Source of the DNA: Nissolia schottii
Taxonomy: Eukaryota > Streptophyta > Magnoliopsida > Fabales > Fabaceae
Direction: 5' to 3'
DNA: 64,000 nt
NCBI GenBank assembly: GCA_003254905.1
Contig: QANU01025256.1
Coordinates: 124,001-188,000, forward strand
The translations under genes were made by a program, and so were the position numbers. Of this stretch, positions 11,852 through 24,600 are shown one piece after another; the first letter of the stretch is position 1; the number at the start of each line of letters is the position of its first letter. Below the pieces are notes generated by a model. That model did not search any database and was not told the DNA's origin. It was given only the letters and a program-made list of their open reading frames with translations.

Positions 11852-11879
11852 TAATTTGGTAGTGCGATTTGGGCCTTTG

Positions 11880-13840
11880 TTCGCAAATGAGATGAAAGTT
11901 CTGTAACTACCGGTGCATTATGGCTTTTTGTTGTGTCGTCATTTATTTATTCTCTCTCACACGAAAGACGTACGAGCCTAGCAGCAGTTATTGCAGCTAT
12001 TACAGGCATATTCATACCCGTTACAAGTAATACCCGTGGTTGTACAAGTTCTTGAATTTGTTTTTCTTCCATTCCAAGTGAGTGGGGTTTGGGGTGGGGG
12101 GCATAACACAATAGGAATTGAGAAGTGGGAAGGTACGTGCGTGCTGGGGGAACGTGGATGGAAGATTTGCCTTGCTTCGTGGAACTTTGCTCTGCTCATC
12201 ATCATGTTGCTAATTTTATGGAGTACACTCTCAATTTGTCTCGGTGTGTCACTGCATTAATCTTCTAAATACTAGCAGCCGCATTTTATTTTACTCAATA
12301 TAATATTAGTATGATTGATCATACGATACATGCACTTTTCAGTATTAATACAATTAAAAATAAAATTAACACTTAAAAAAAGAGAGAAACAGATGTTTGT
12401 GAGTTGGAGTATTTACTAAGTTATAATAGGTTACTGGACTAATTGAGCTAGTGAGTTTTTTGTGTAGAAAAAACTATGGACATTATATTTTCTCCCACTC
12501 TTAGTGTGTGCTGTAATTATGTTTCACGTAGTGGAAAATTTTAAATTGGATATAAAAGACAATTAAAGTGATATATCTTCTTGAGCAGTAGGGTTTTTTT
12601 TTTCTTCATTAAATTAGTAATGAAGAAAAAAAATTGCTATATTCATTCTTTAATATCATTATTTTAGTTCTCAGAACAAATTTGGCACCTGTTTTAAGTC
12701 TTTGACTTACTAATGCGGTGTATTCCTTTTTACGTTGAGTGGCTATTAATTTGTTGATTTTGGACGAAACAATTTCAACCTGCCATATCACTGTTTATTG
12801 TTTAGATTAAGATCCTTTCAAGTGAGTATGGTTGTATGGTTGTGCAGTGAAAAAGTGAAATATTTAATGAATAGGCTTCATTATAATGATACTGGACCTT
12901 GCCAAATTAACACTTTGTGCCTGTCAAGTATTGGACATAAAATGATGGTGTGAGAAAATGATATGAGTGAGTGATGTGGTTACCTAGGATAAAGTGGTGA
13001 GAATAGAAGAGAAAATACATGAGATAATGGGTTGTGTGAGAGTGATGGATAAAGTATTTTTGGTGAAGTATTTGTGAATATTCATAGGAAATTAAAACTA
13101 TGGACATATGTTTTTTAACATATGTTTAAATTTGAAACAATAATTAAATGGAGTGAGTAGAGACCAAAAACGGTTATCAAAATCTCCTCTTTATCTATTA
13201 GTATAAAATTAAAGGTCATTATTTTGGGTCTATAAGGGGTTTTGGGTGAGAAAAACAAGTTTTCATAACTATGTAGCGTGAATGAGGTATGGGGTTCCTT
13301 AGGGTTTTCACGAACTAAATTGGGGTTTTGGCATTTTGTGAAAAGACTAGTGTAAACTGACTATGGTGTTATGTTGTGTTTTTGAAAAGGATTTTGGGTC
13401 AAAAAAGGTTTTTGGGACTTTAAAATGATTTTTGGGAAACTATGAATGTTTTTATGTTCATTGTTGAGTTTCGAGTTTGTTTGAGAAAATAGTGTTGGCA
13501 AGGAATTTTAAAAAATTGAGCATATGCGATTTTGGGACCAATCTAGGTCCCTAGGGTTTCAAATTGAGAGTCTAAGTGTGTGACAAGCATAAACCTGCTT
13601 GAGTCGTTGTGTCTCAAGCAAAAACTATTTTTTAGAACGTTTTACTAAGTAAAGTATTTTAATTAAGATTTGGGTTGGTCTTGGTCTACGTGTGTATTGT
13701 TTAAGGAATGATTGAAGGATGATTTTGAACTACGTTATGACATATTTCAAACACTAAGAAAATACCTTGAGACCAAAGTTAATTACCAGTAGAGTACTTT
13801 GAGTCTATCTAGGTCCTCTAAGTCTAAAGTGGGCCTTAAG
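11880..13840. other. No gene seen; AT-rich intergenic sequence
   Basis: Short ORFs only, none with a domain. A 12-bp direct repeat (AACTATGGACAT, near 12473 and 13097) and several TTTTGGG-rich stretches (13,200-13,450) suggest old, unrecognised repeats. No TIR or LTR pair could be confirmed. Confidence 0.4.
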
Positions 13841-13842
13841 TC

Positions 13843-14320
13843 TTGACGGCAGAAGGACCAAAGGATTTTTGGGAATTAGACGTAGAGTCACCATGGTATG
13901 CAAACATCGTGAATTATTTGGTAGCAAAAGCAAAACCTCCCAATTTTTCTAAAAAGCAATTTGCTAAACTGACAAGTGAAGCAAAGTACTATATATGGGA
14001 GAAACCAAATTTGTGGAAAATATATAGTGACCAAGTAATTTGACGATGTGTGCTTGCTATAGAAATTGAATCCATACTAAGATTTTGTCACACCTACACA
14101 AGTGGTGGCCACTTTGGGCCCTAACATACTGCAAGGAAGGTATTGGATTTAGGTTTTTACTGGCCTACTCTTTTCAAAGATGCTTTTGAATTTTGCAAAG
14201 TGTGTAAGCAATGCCAAAAGACTGGTAATATTTCTTGGAAGAATGAAATGCCTCAACAACCAATTTTGTTCCGTGAAGTTTTTTTTGTGTGAGACATTGA
14301 TTTCAGGGGACCTTTCCAAG
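13843..14320 (+). mobile_element. Ty3/gypsy integrase fragment
   Basis: The reading frame at 13843-14043 (WYANIVNYLVAKAKPP, then KYYIWEKPNLWKIYSDQVI) matches the segment before the gypsy integrase zinc finger. After a stop it continues in near-frame with RFCHTYTSGGHFGP, FYWPTLFKDAFEFCKVCKQCQKTG and DIDFRGPF. The H..H..C..C zinc-binding residues and the start of the core are visible. Stops and a truncated core show it is a relic. No LTR is adjacent. Confidence 0.8.
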
Positions 14321-14412
14321 TGAAGTGAAGGATCCGAGAAATAAACAAACTAAAACCGAGATGCCAAGATGCAGCAGCAACACGCTGGGATGCAACAACA
14401 ACGCACCATGAA

Positions 14413-14590
14413 GGATCCGACGGAGAAGGAGGTAGACGTCGACGGAGATGAGAGCAACAACAACACGCGGTCAACTGAGATAGAGAGGCACACTGTGAAG
14501 GGTTCGACGGTGAAGGTGGTAGTCGTCGATGGAGATGAGAGCAACAACAACACGCTAACTGAGACAGAGGGACGAATGAACTACAGCGTG
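14413..14590. repeat. 88-bp direct tandem duplication
   Basis: The block starting GGATCCGACGGAGAAGG at 14413 recurs at 14501 as GGTTCGACGGTGAAGG, with a shared core GGAGATGAGAGCAACAACAACACG. Two diverged copies fall inside a short open frame (14369-14605) that reads two DGDESNNNT blocks. No known protein is recognised, so coding status is doubtful. Confidence 0.55.
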
Positions 14591-14609
14591 TTTGAGAGTC
14601 TGTGAGATG

Positions 14610-15666
14610 AACTAGAGAGACTGAGAGTTTGTGAGACAGTTCTTTAGCTTTAGGCTTTAGCTTTACGGTTACTTAAAAAATTATTAAAACTATACAATTA
14701 TATTAATAAATAATTTTAAATAAAATATTACAAAAAATGACACTAATACAATGATTAAGACATTTTTTTTATATGTGAAATATCCCCAATTCAATGTATG
14801 TTTAATTTTTATTTTTCTTTTACTAAAACACATATAAATGTTTATGAATAAGCCAGTTTAACATGCCTTTGATACAAGCCCGCTGCCCTCACCCATTCAT
14901 GATATAAAAAAGGGCGGTGGTAGAATAGAAGGCTCACAAAAGCGAGGTTCTCGATCTCTTATCTGTCGTGTGTAAAAGGTAAAAATCAGGGAAAACCCCT
15001 CCTTCATCAACACAGAGAATTGCAGTTGTGATGTGATGCAAATATTGGCGGCGACAGAGGCCGATGGTGACACGGAGAAGCATGGTGTAGGCCAGAAACG
15101 ACGAATGTCGTGTGAAGCGGATGCCTTGCGACGATGTTCTGCTGAAAGGGGGAGTTGCGCTGTGGGCTCTTGTTGCAGCAATGGTGTCTTTTGGAGGTTA
15201 TTTTTGGTAGTTGAAAAATTAATTTCAGTACTTAAGGAGAAAAATAATGCAACCTTGCCGGTAACCACTTCAGGTTCCTACTCTACTCCAACTACAATAG
15301 AGTCCCAGTCTCAGTCTCAGTCTCCGGCACAATGACCAAAAAACCTACCAGCAACCTCTCTGCAAATCCGACGACAGCAACTTTTTCCCTTTACCCTTCT
15401 TCAAGTTCAAACCAGTGGCATTTACGCAAATACATGCCGATTCCAGGTCTAGTTTTGTCCCCAACACCTCCTTCCACACTTGATATATAAAGCCTTCCCT
15501 TTCAATTCTCTTTTTCAGACACTTCCAATAGCGAAAGCCCAAAATCCCTTCGATTCTATCTACCTATCTTATATTTATTTCTCTCAAGATACCTTACGGT
15601 TCGGTTCGCCAATACAACCCGTGCAGTGCTATCTACCGATTGCTTTGATCACTTGATTCTGAAACG
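14610..15666. other. Intergenic region and importin-alpha upstream sequence
   Basis: 14,640-14,890 is AT-rich without features. An ORF at 15033-15335 (100 codons, SQSQSQSPAQ end) has no recognised domain and may be chance. From about 15,490 to 15,666 the sequence is CT-rich, like a plant 5' UTR, and should hold the importin-alpha promoter and leader. No TATA box is evident. Confidence 0.4.
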
Positions 15667-18600
15667 ATGTCGTATCGCCCTACCGGGAACTCGAGGACCG
15701 AGGTCCGCCGGAACCGGTACAAGGTGGCCGTCGACGCCGAAGAGGGTCGCCGGCGGCGAGAGGACACGATGGTTGAGATCCGAAAGAACCGCAGGGAAGA
15801 GAGTTTGCAGAAAAAAAGACGCGAGGGCCTCCAAGCTCAGCAGATTCCCTCTTCAGTTCACTCTGCTTTGGTAGAGAAGAAGGTCAATTATCAAATTTTC
15901 ACTGTCTTTTACTTTTTTTTTTTTTTTCTATTCATAATTTATATTAGTTATAATAATAACAATTATATTATTTTAATTTTATGTTTCAATAATTGGTATC
16001 GGGAATTACTTGGATGTAAGCTTGGTTGAACTGTGAACTCATCATACTCTGATTGTTGGATTGATTTATTGTTGCTGAATTGATCTTCTAAGTTCATTAT
16101 ATTTGTGTTTATAGAGTTTGGCAATTTTATAATAAGAATCTTGATTACCCTAGGAGATTTTGTTAATTTGTTTTTTTTTACATTTGCAATTCTATGTTGG
16201 TGCAGTTGGAACACCTACCGTCCATGGTTGCAGGTGTTTGGTCTGATGATAATAACATGCAGCTCGAGGCAACGACGCAGTTCCGGAAGTTGCTTTCGAT
16301 TGGTTAGATATTGGTCTTTGTTTTTACTTGCTCATTTAATGTCTAGTGAATTTGAATGAGCATTTTTAATATAAAATTGTTTTTTTTTTTGGTACCAGAA
16401 CGTAGTCCACCAATTGAGGAGGTTATACAGGCTGGCGTCGTTTCTCGCTTTGTTGAATTTCTTATGAGGGAAGACTTTCCACAGTTGCAGGTTTGTTGTC
16501 TGCCTTGTTTTATTTGTTTAGTTATTGCTGATAATGATACATGAAAAACATAAGAACACATGATGCAACACAAACAAACAAGGTGAACATACCGAAGTTT
16601 AGAAGTTACAAGACATAGACACAACACAAGCCTAGTGAACGTACCAAAGCCTTAAAATTACAAGGCACATACATGGTATATATAGTTGAAAATTTAAAGA
16701 AAAAGATTCATTATTCATTATATCATTTATATACAAATGCTCGGGTAAAAGAGGAGGGTCGTGTTAGGCCGTCGACAGCCAGTGTAAAACTTTGTCGAAT
16801 CTTCATGACATGGATCAATGAAAATTAGTGCTAAGGCTACATCGTTTCCTGGAAGCAACATGCTATGTGGCTCGAGTGCGGTGTCAAATGAGCCAGAGCC
16901 ACTGCATCAATGCCTAGATGCAGTGAAAACTAGGCAATTATTCCCACATTGTCATGAACGGGTGTGGGTAAATACGTTAGTTCACAAGGTAGGATACATT
17001 TTGGTACTTGGAATATGGGCACACTTACAGGAAAATCATTGAAAATAGTTGACACCATGATTAGAAGAAGGATTAATTTTATGTGCCTACAAGAAACTAA
17101 GTGGGTAGGAGAGAAGTCTATGTAGTTAGATACTTTTGGAGTGTGGATTTAAGCTTTGATATTCGGGTAAGGCAAAATCTAGAAATGGTGTAGGCATAAT
17201 TGGTGTAGGCATAATTGTAGATAAGTTTTGGAAGAATGATGTTGTTGATGTTAAAAGATTAGGAGATAGGATGATAGTGTTAAAATATGCAGTTAAACGA
17301 GACACTTTTGATGTTCTTAGTGGCTATGCACCTCAGGTAGGTCTAGAGGAACAGTATAAGATAAAATTTTTGGAGGATTTAGAAGGCTTAGTTCCGGGGC
17401 ATACCTTTAGGAGAAAAGAATTTCTTAGGCGGGGATCTAAATGGTCATGTGTAAAGGGAAGCTAAAGGATATATGAGGGGTTGCACAGGGGGATATGGTA
17501 TAGGAGAAGCAAATGCTATGGGTAAGAACATATTAGATTTTTCTTTAGCCTTCGATTTCACAATAGCTAACACATATTTTAGGAAGTAGGAAGAACTTCT
17601 TATCATGTATAAGAGTGGACAAACTTGTTCACAAATTGATTTCTTTTTTCTATGAAAATCGGATAGAAAGCTTTGCACGAATTGCAAAGTGATTCCTGGT
17701 GAAAGTATGACTACTCAACAGGTAAAGAATCTTGGTAGTGGGACGCAAGCGTGAAAGAAAAGGTAAAGGCAAAAAAGGAATGTTTTAAAGCTTGGTCATT
17801 GGGTAAGAATGTCGAGAACTAGGGCATTTGATGGGCTATACCAATCCTTAGGTACTAAAGTGGGGGAAAGAGGTATTTTACAAGCTAGCTAAAGGTAGAG
17901 AATGCAAGACGAGATTTAGATTAGGTCAAATACATCAAGAATGAGGATGATAAAGTTTTGGTAATGGAACAACACATCAAGGAAAGATGTAAGAGCTATT
18001 TCCAAAAGTTATTTAATGAAAGGCACAAGTTTCTCCCATAGTCGGATAGGTTGAATATCAGAGAAGAACACCAAAATTATACTTTTTATTGTAGAATTCA
18101 AGAATTGGAGGTAAAGGAAGCTTTGAAAATGATGAAGGGAAAGCGAATGGAAAATGACTAGCAGTGGGGCCTGACAATATACCTAATGAGGTATGGAAAT
18201 GTGTAGGAGAAAAAGGTATAAGTTGGCTTTCAACATTGTTTAATGAGAGCATGAGGTTGAAGAAAATGTTGGATGAGTAGAGGAGGAGTATCTTAGTCCC
18301 CGTCTATAAAAACAAGGGAGACATACAAAATTGTGCAAATTACATTGGGATTAAGCTGATAAGTCATATTAATGGGAGTGAGTAATTGAGCGAAGGTTGA
18401 GACTAAAGACTCGCATCACAGAAAATCAGTTTGGTTTTATGCTTGGGAGGTTTACCATGGAAGCGATCTATTTGTTGAGGAGATTGATGGAGAGGTATCA
18501 AAGGAATCAAAGAGACTTACATAATCTGGAAAAGGCATATGATTGGGTGCCAAGGGGGATTTTATGGAAGGTTTTGGAGAAGCAAGGAGTTCGGATTGCC

Positions 18601-21600
18601 TATATACAAGCAATCAAAGATACGTATGGCAAGGTCACAAATAGTGTGAGAACGCAAGGCGGAGCAACTATCACAATTGGTTTGCACCAAGGGTCAACTT
18701 TAAGCCCCTATCTTTTTACCCTAGTCTTGGATTTCCTTACTGAACAAATTCAAGATTTGGTGCTTCAATGCATGCTTTTTGCGGATGATATAGTTTTGGT
18801 GGGAGAATTGAGAGAAGAGTTAAATGGAAAGCTAGAACTGTGGAGATAAGCTTTGGAGCCACATGGTTTTCTTATTAGTAGAAGTAAGACCGAATATATG
18901 GAATGTAGGTTTAGCAAGAAGCAAGAAGCGTCCAAGTTCTAACCTAGAGGTGAAAATTGGGGACGATACTATACCACAAGTCACAAGGTTTAAGTATCTT
19001 GGAGCCATTATTTAAAATGGTAGAGATAAAGGGAGATTGTAAACCATAATATCCAAGCTGGTTGGATGAAACAAAGGAGTGCTTCAGGGGTTCTATGCCA
19101 TAATAGAGTACCACTCAAGCTTAAGGGAAAATTCTACTGCACAACTATGAGACTGTCAATGTTATATGGAGCTGAGTGTTGGGTGATAAAATACGGAACT
19201 GAGTGTTGAGCGGTAAAAAGCCAGCATGAAAATAAACTCCATGTTGCGGAAATGAGGATGTTACGGTGGATAAGTGGATACACTAGACATGAAAGGATTA
19301 GAAATGAATACATTAGAGAGAAAATTGGGGTAACACCTATCATGGAAAAGATGATACAATCTCGCTTTAGGTGGTTTGGACATGTGAGGAGAACACTTGA
19401 AGAAGCTCTAGTGAGAAGAGTAGATCAAATGACAGGTAGCTTATTAGAGGTAGAGGGAGACCTAGAAAAACCATAAAGAAAACTATTAGAAGGGATTTGG
19501 AGGTTAATGACTCGAATGCAAACATGGTCCAAGTTAGAGCATTATGACGTTCGTTTGATCTATGTATTTGACCCCTCATAATGGGACAAAGGCTTAGTTG
19601 TTGTTGTCTAATTTTCTTTTTTCAATGTTAAATATTATTTAAAAATTAAAATAAAATCAATTTTTTACGTTATTTCGTTTTTTCAAATTTTGAATGGCCT
19701 TGTCTGAATTGTGTCCTGCTGTGTTGGAGTAGAAAAGAAATAATTTTTAAATTGAATATATACAAATGCATATGTTGTGTTTGTGTCCTATAAGGTCTGA
19801 ATGTGGACATGGCACCAAGGTGTTTTCATGCTTTTTCTAGCGTCTGATATATTGCTTCAACATTGTTTATTGCTTTTTGTAGTTTGAGGCAGCCTGGGCT
19901 TTGACAAATATAGCTTCTGGAACATCTGAAAACACCAAAGTGGTAATTGATCATGGGGCTGTCCCGATTTTTGTAAAGCTCCTGGCCTCTCCTAGTGACG
20001 ATGTCCGTGAACAGGTATATTATGTACCATAGCATACCTTTATCTACCTATAAAATAATTGAATCTGTGGGAAACTGAGAAGAATATATGGATACACACA
20101 TCATATTCATGCATTATATGTATGTAATATTTGTGTTAAGATGTACATATCATATACATGCATTATATGTATGCATTACATGTGTTTCTGAATAAAAGGA
20201 TCACTCTTGTGATTATGAAATGTGTTTGTCCATGTTACTTTCTGGATTTTGATGATATGCTTTGTATGTGCAGTGTATTATTTGTGAAATTGTGCACACA
20301 AAAAAGGAGGGTTTTTTTTTTTTGGGGGGGGGGGTTTAATGCATGCACTAATGTGTTAATTCGTATATGGACAGCAATACCTTGTAGTTGCATTGTCCAA
20401 TGGTATCTTTTACTAGCTTGACATTTCACCATGTGTATTTGGTACTCACAGGCAGTGTGGGCATTAGGAAATGTTGCTGGGGATTCTCCCAGATGCCGTG
20501 ATCTTGTACTCAGTCATGGGGCTTTGCTTCCTCTGTTGGCACAATTGAATGAACATGCCAAGCTTTCCATGCTTAGAAATGCTACCTGGACACTTTCAAA
20601 CTTCTGCAGGGGAAAGCCACAGCTTCCTTTTGATCAGGTAAAAAAACGCATTTCTTACTCTATGTCTTGGCAAATTGATTTTTTCCCCCTTATTTTCCTT
20701 TTATGATTGTAATAGATTCCTCTATCGTAGTGACATATTACATGAATGGTAAAGATGGTTGCAATTTGATGCTGTTAATTTTGGATGAATGCGGAGACAT
20801 ATGTCACTTGGTTCTATTCTTGTGAAATTTCTTGTTGAAATCAAGGGAATATGTTCCTACTGTATTGATTAGAATGTTCTTGCATTTTATGGAATACTTT
20901 GTTAGAGTTGGGTTCTATGATCTAATGAACCATGTCCCTTTGCTTTTTCTCTGTTTTCTTTAAAATGAATTCTTGCATTTCTTTTATGATGTTACATATA
21001 TTTACTGATGTTCTTCTTTAGTAGCTACCACAGATCATCTAATCTGTAATCAGTTCTACTTGTATATAAAAGTCATGGTATTGACCAAGTAACAGCCAAA
21101 GTCATGTACTGATGTTCTTCTTTAGTAGCTAGCACAGATCATCTAATCTGTAATCAGTTCTACTTATATATAAAAGTCAGTTTGACCAAGTAACAGCCAA
21201 AGTCATAAGTCATGATACCAACTAAAAAAACTCTTGAGAGCCTGCTATTAGCTCCAGCATTGATATTTCCAGTGTTTGTCTTCCTGACTTTTGCACTTTT
21301 ACTTAGCTGGTCATATGCTCTACTTTCTCTTCTGACAGGTTAAGCCTGCACTCCCTGCTCTTGCCCGTCTTATCCATTCAAATGATGAAGAAGTCTTGAC
21401 TGATGCCTGTTGGGCACTTTCATATCTTTCTGATGGTACAAATGACAAAATTCAAGCTGTAATTGAAGCTGGTGTTTGTGCCCGGCTTGTTGAGCTTCTA
21501 ATGTGAGTACTTCCATTTGACTATGCATGATGCATTTTCCTAAGTTGCCCAATCTCATTCCGCTGTCAAATTCTAAATATTCTTCTACTCTTGTTCAGGC

Positions 21601-24600
21601 ACCCATCTCCCTCAGTGCTAATTCCGGCTCTTAGGACTGTTGGAAATATTGTCACTGGAGACGATATGCAAACTCAGGTATTAAGTTGTGGAATGTCTCA
21701 TTGTTCTTTTGTTATGTGCAGTATGTCACTGTGTCTTTCTGCATTAACAAAAATAGTGGTATCAATAGCATCAAGGTTATCAGGTTCATAATTTCTACCT
21801 GGAATGGACAAGGGAGGTAGGAACGTAAAGCGTAGGAACATAGCACGAGATAGAAGTTCCTACCTATTGTATAAACTCATGTTCAACAATATGTACTCAT
21901 ACAAAACCAAAAATTATAGTGCATCTAAACAAATTTCATTTCAAATTGATTCATGTGAGTTTGTATGATTCTTTAGAAGTGTTAAGTTTCATGGTTGAGC
22001 AAAGGAAAATAATAAAATAACATTAGAGAGGAATAATCAGAGAGCGAGAAATATGATTAATATTATAGAATAGAGGTATATTGTTGTTGTATTTCATTAC
22101 ATAGAGATGTTCCTATTTATAGGCTAAGAAGAGAATCAATGCATAATGGAAGTAAATCAACCTAAAATAAACTAAATCAAATAATATCAATCTAAGATAT
22201 AAAATATATTTATTTTTATTCTTAACACTCCCCCTCAAGCTAAAGCACATGGAGTTTTAAGCTTGTTACAATTAAGTGGAGGAGGAAGAGGCACATGTGG
22301 AGGAAGATGATTGCCAGGTGGTGAGTAGCTCACTGGAAATGGAACAAATGGTATAGGCACGGTGGTAAGCACGAGAATGAAGCACCAGAACCACTAGAAA
22401 GTAGGAAAGTGGTCACAGTTGTAAGCAGGGGAATGAAGCACCAAAACCACTGGTTACTACTTACAACTCTATATTTAACCCAAAACAAGTTTGCTTAGCC
22501 TACACAAAATAATCAGTTAGAGCCTTAGAGGCCTAGAGCATCTCGTAGAGGCCATGATCATCAAGATTTTCATCTTCTATGTCTCCTCTTCCATCAATAC
22601 CCAAGCCATCATCATCTTCATTACCAACATCAAGTTGATCATCATCATCATCACCATCATCAAATTCTCTGTCATCTAGATCCAATGAGGCACCACAATC
22701 ACCAATAGCATCCTCCACAACTTGATTGTTTAGATAATCATCATCCATTGGAACATTAATTTCCAAAATTTCAATATCAACCCCATCCAATCCTCATTAA
22801 TGGATTCATTCCCATCATTCTCAACAATCCACTCATCATCAAAAGGGAGATCGTCTATGCTATATTCAATATCTTTTCCAACTTGCTTCTTTTTCCCCAA
22901 TCTGGAATTAGTCATCACAAAAACAACACCATTCATTGCTTGTTGTTTTAATCGGTTTCTTCTCATTGTGTGAACCTAAACAAATAAAAACAAATAATAA
23001 AATAAATAAATGACTAAGTAGCTAATTTAGAAAATGAGCAAATCATATATAATTAAGCATCACCATCTCAAAGGCACACCCATTGTCCTCACATCCGGAA
23101 GAACTACATGTTAAGCTCAAAATTCGTATGGCATAGTCTCTAAGTCCAAGAGCAAAGTCTTGGCATATAAAGTCTAGGAGCAAGTCCTGGCAGAGTGAGT
23201 TTAGCAGCAAGTCCTAGTCCAATAAGTTTGAGAGCAAGTTCGATGAGCATTTATTGTTATTAGTTATCATATTACTTATTTGCTTCAGTGAGTATTTATT
23301 GCTATCAATTATCTGCAAGAGTGGTTTCTCGTGTGTGTGGGGTCACATTCATCTTGGATCATGACAGTCACCATAGCAATGAACATTGCATGTAAGATTT
23401 TTTTTTGTTAAGGGATAGATTTAAGCATCGATATAATGTTCATGGACCAATTTAAACATTCACCCCTTAATATAGAAGAGAGAGAAGATGACAATTAATA
23501 GCCTCATCACCCTCCGTCACAATGTTAATGGACAGAGACTACTAACCAGGACAACATGTAAAATGTTCAAGGATCAATTAGAGTATTCTCTTGTTATTTA
23601 TTTATTAGTCGACTACATACGGCTGAGTTCACATGGAAATCCTTTTTAACTGTTTGTTCATCATATTCTCCCATGTCATCGTCGTACATCACCTTCCCAA
23701 AGTTTACTTGAAAAAACTGCATTCACGTCAATGTAAGACCAAATGTAAATGATGGTGATAATGCACCCATCACAAGCATTTCTAAATAGGCGAACCTCAC
23801 AGAAAACCCATTGATTTTATTGCTTGAAATTTTTTTACAAACAAGAATTCTCACCTCCCTTTAGTGCAAGATCCATGGGGGGAACAATGACATTATATAT
23901 ATATATTTGCCGACGAAAATTAAAGCATAGAAAAACAAAAGCATGAAAAGGAACTCAGCACCCGGTTCCGGATGCAAATAATGGTTCAGATAGATATTCA
24001 TACAACTGCTCTATATTTTTTTCCGACGATATATATCCTTTCCTACTGTACCACACCAATCTCTAACACGCCTCCACCATACCTCCCTCAATGGCTAAAA
24101 GCTCTGCAAAAGAATTTAGTCTCTTCATCCAGTACATATGCCTTAGGTACTCCAAAACTCCTTAGTCCTCTCTAAGACAAGCTGCATTTACTATATCCGA
24201 GCAGGCAATAGGTAGCATCGGTCAAAAGGTGACACCCATGAAAGGTGACCAAAACATATTTTTAGAAAAAAATAGTGAGTATCTTCAAGGATCACAAAAT
24301 AATTTCCTTAAGGATTAAGAGAACCAACATAACGAAGCACATGATAAGAAGCACTGTAGCACACATTACCATGCCCCCCTTTTTCTGACTTCTCTCTGCC
24401 TGCAAATCCCATAAACCGAAGAGTTATCACTTATCATAAGGGGGAAAGAGATAAAGAAAATGATAAAGCCATAAGAGAGAGAGAGAGAGAAGCATGAAAC
24501 GCAGAAGTTTAACTACGACAGTAGAAAAGGAAGAGAACCTTCTGCAGTTGTTTAAGCCCATCCTCAACAGTAGTAGCTACATTCTGAATGTTGTAATCTA

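Noticed and set aside
20310..20340. T13-G10 homopolymer pair as a regulatory or structural signal
   Set aside because: It lies within importin-alpha intron 4 with no symmetry or partner. It looks like simple-sequence drift or a sequencing-prone tract.
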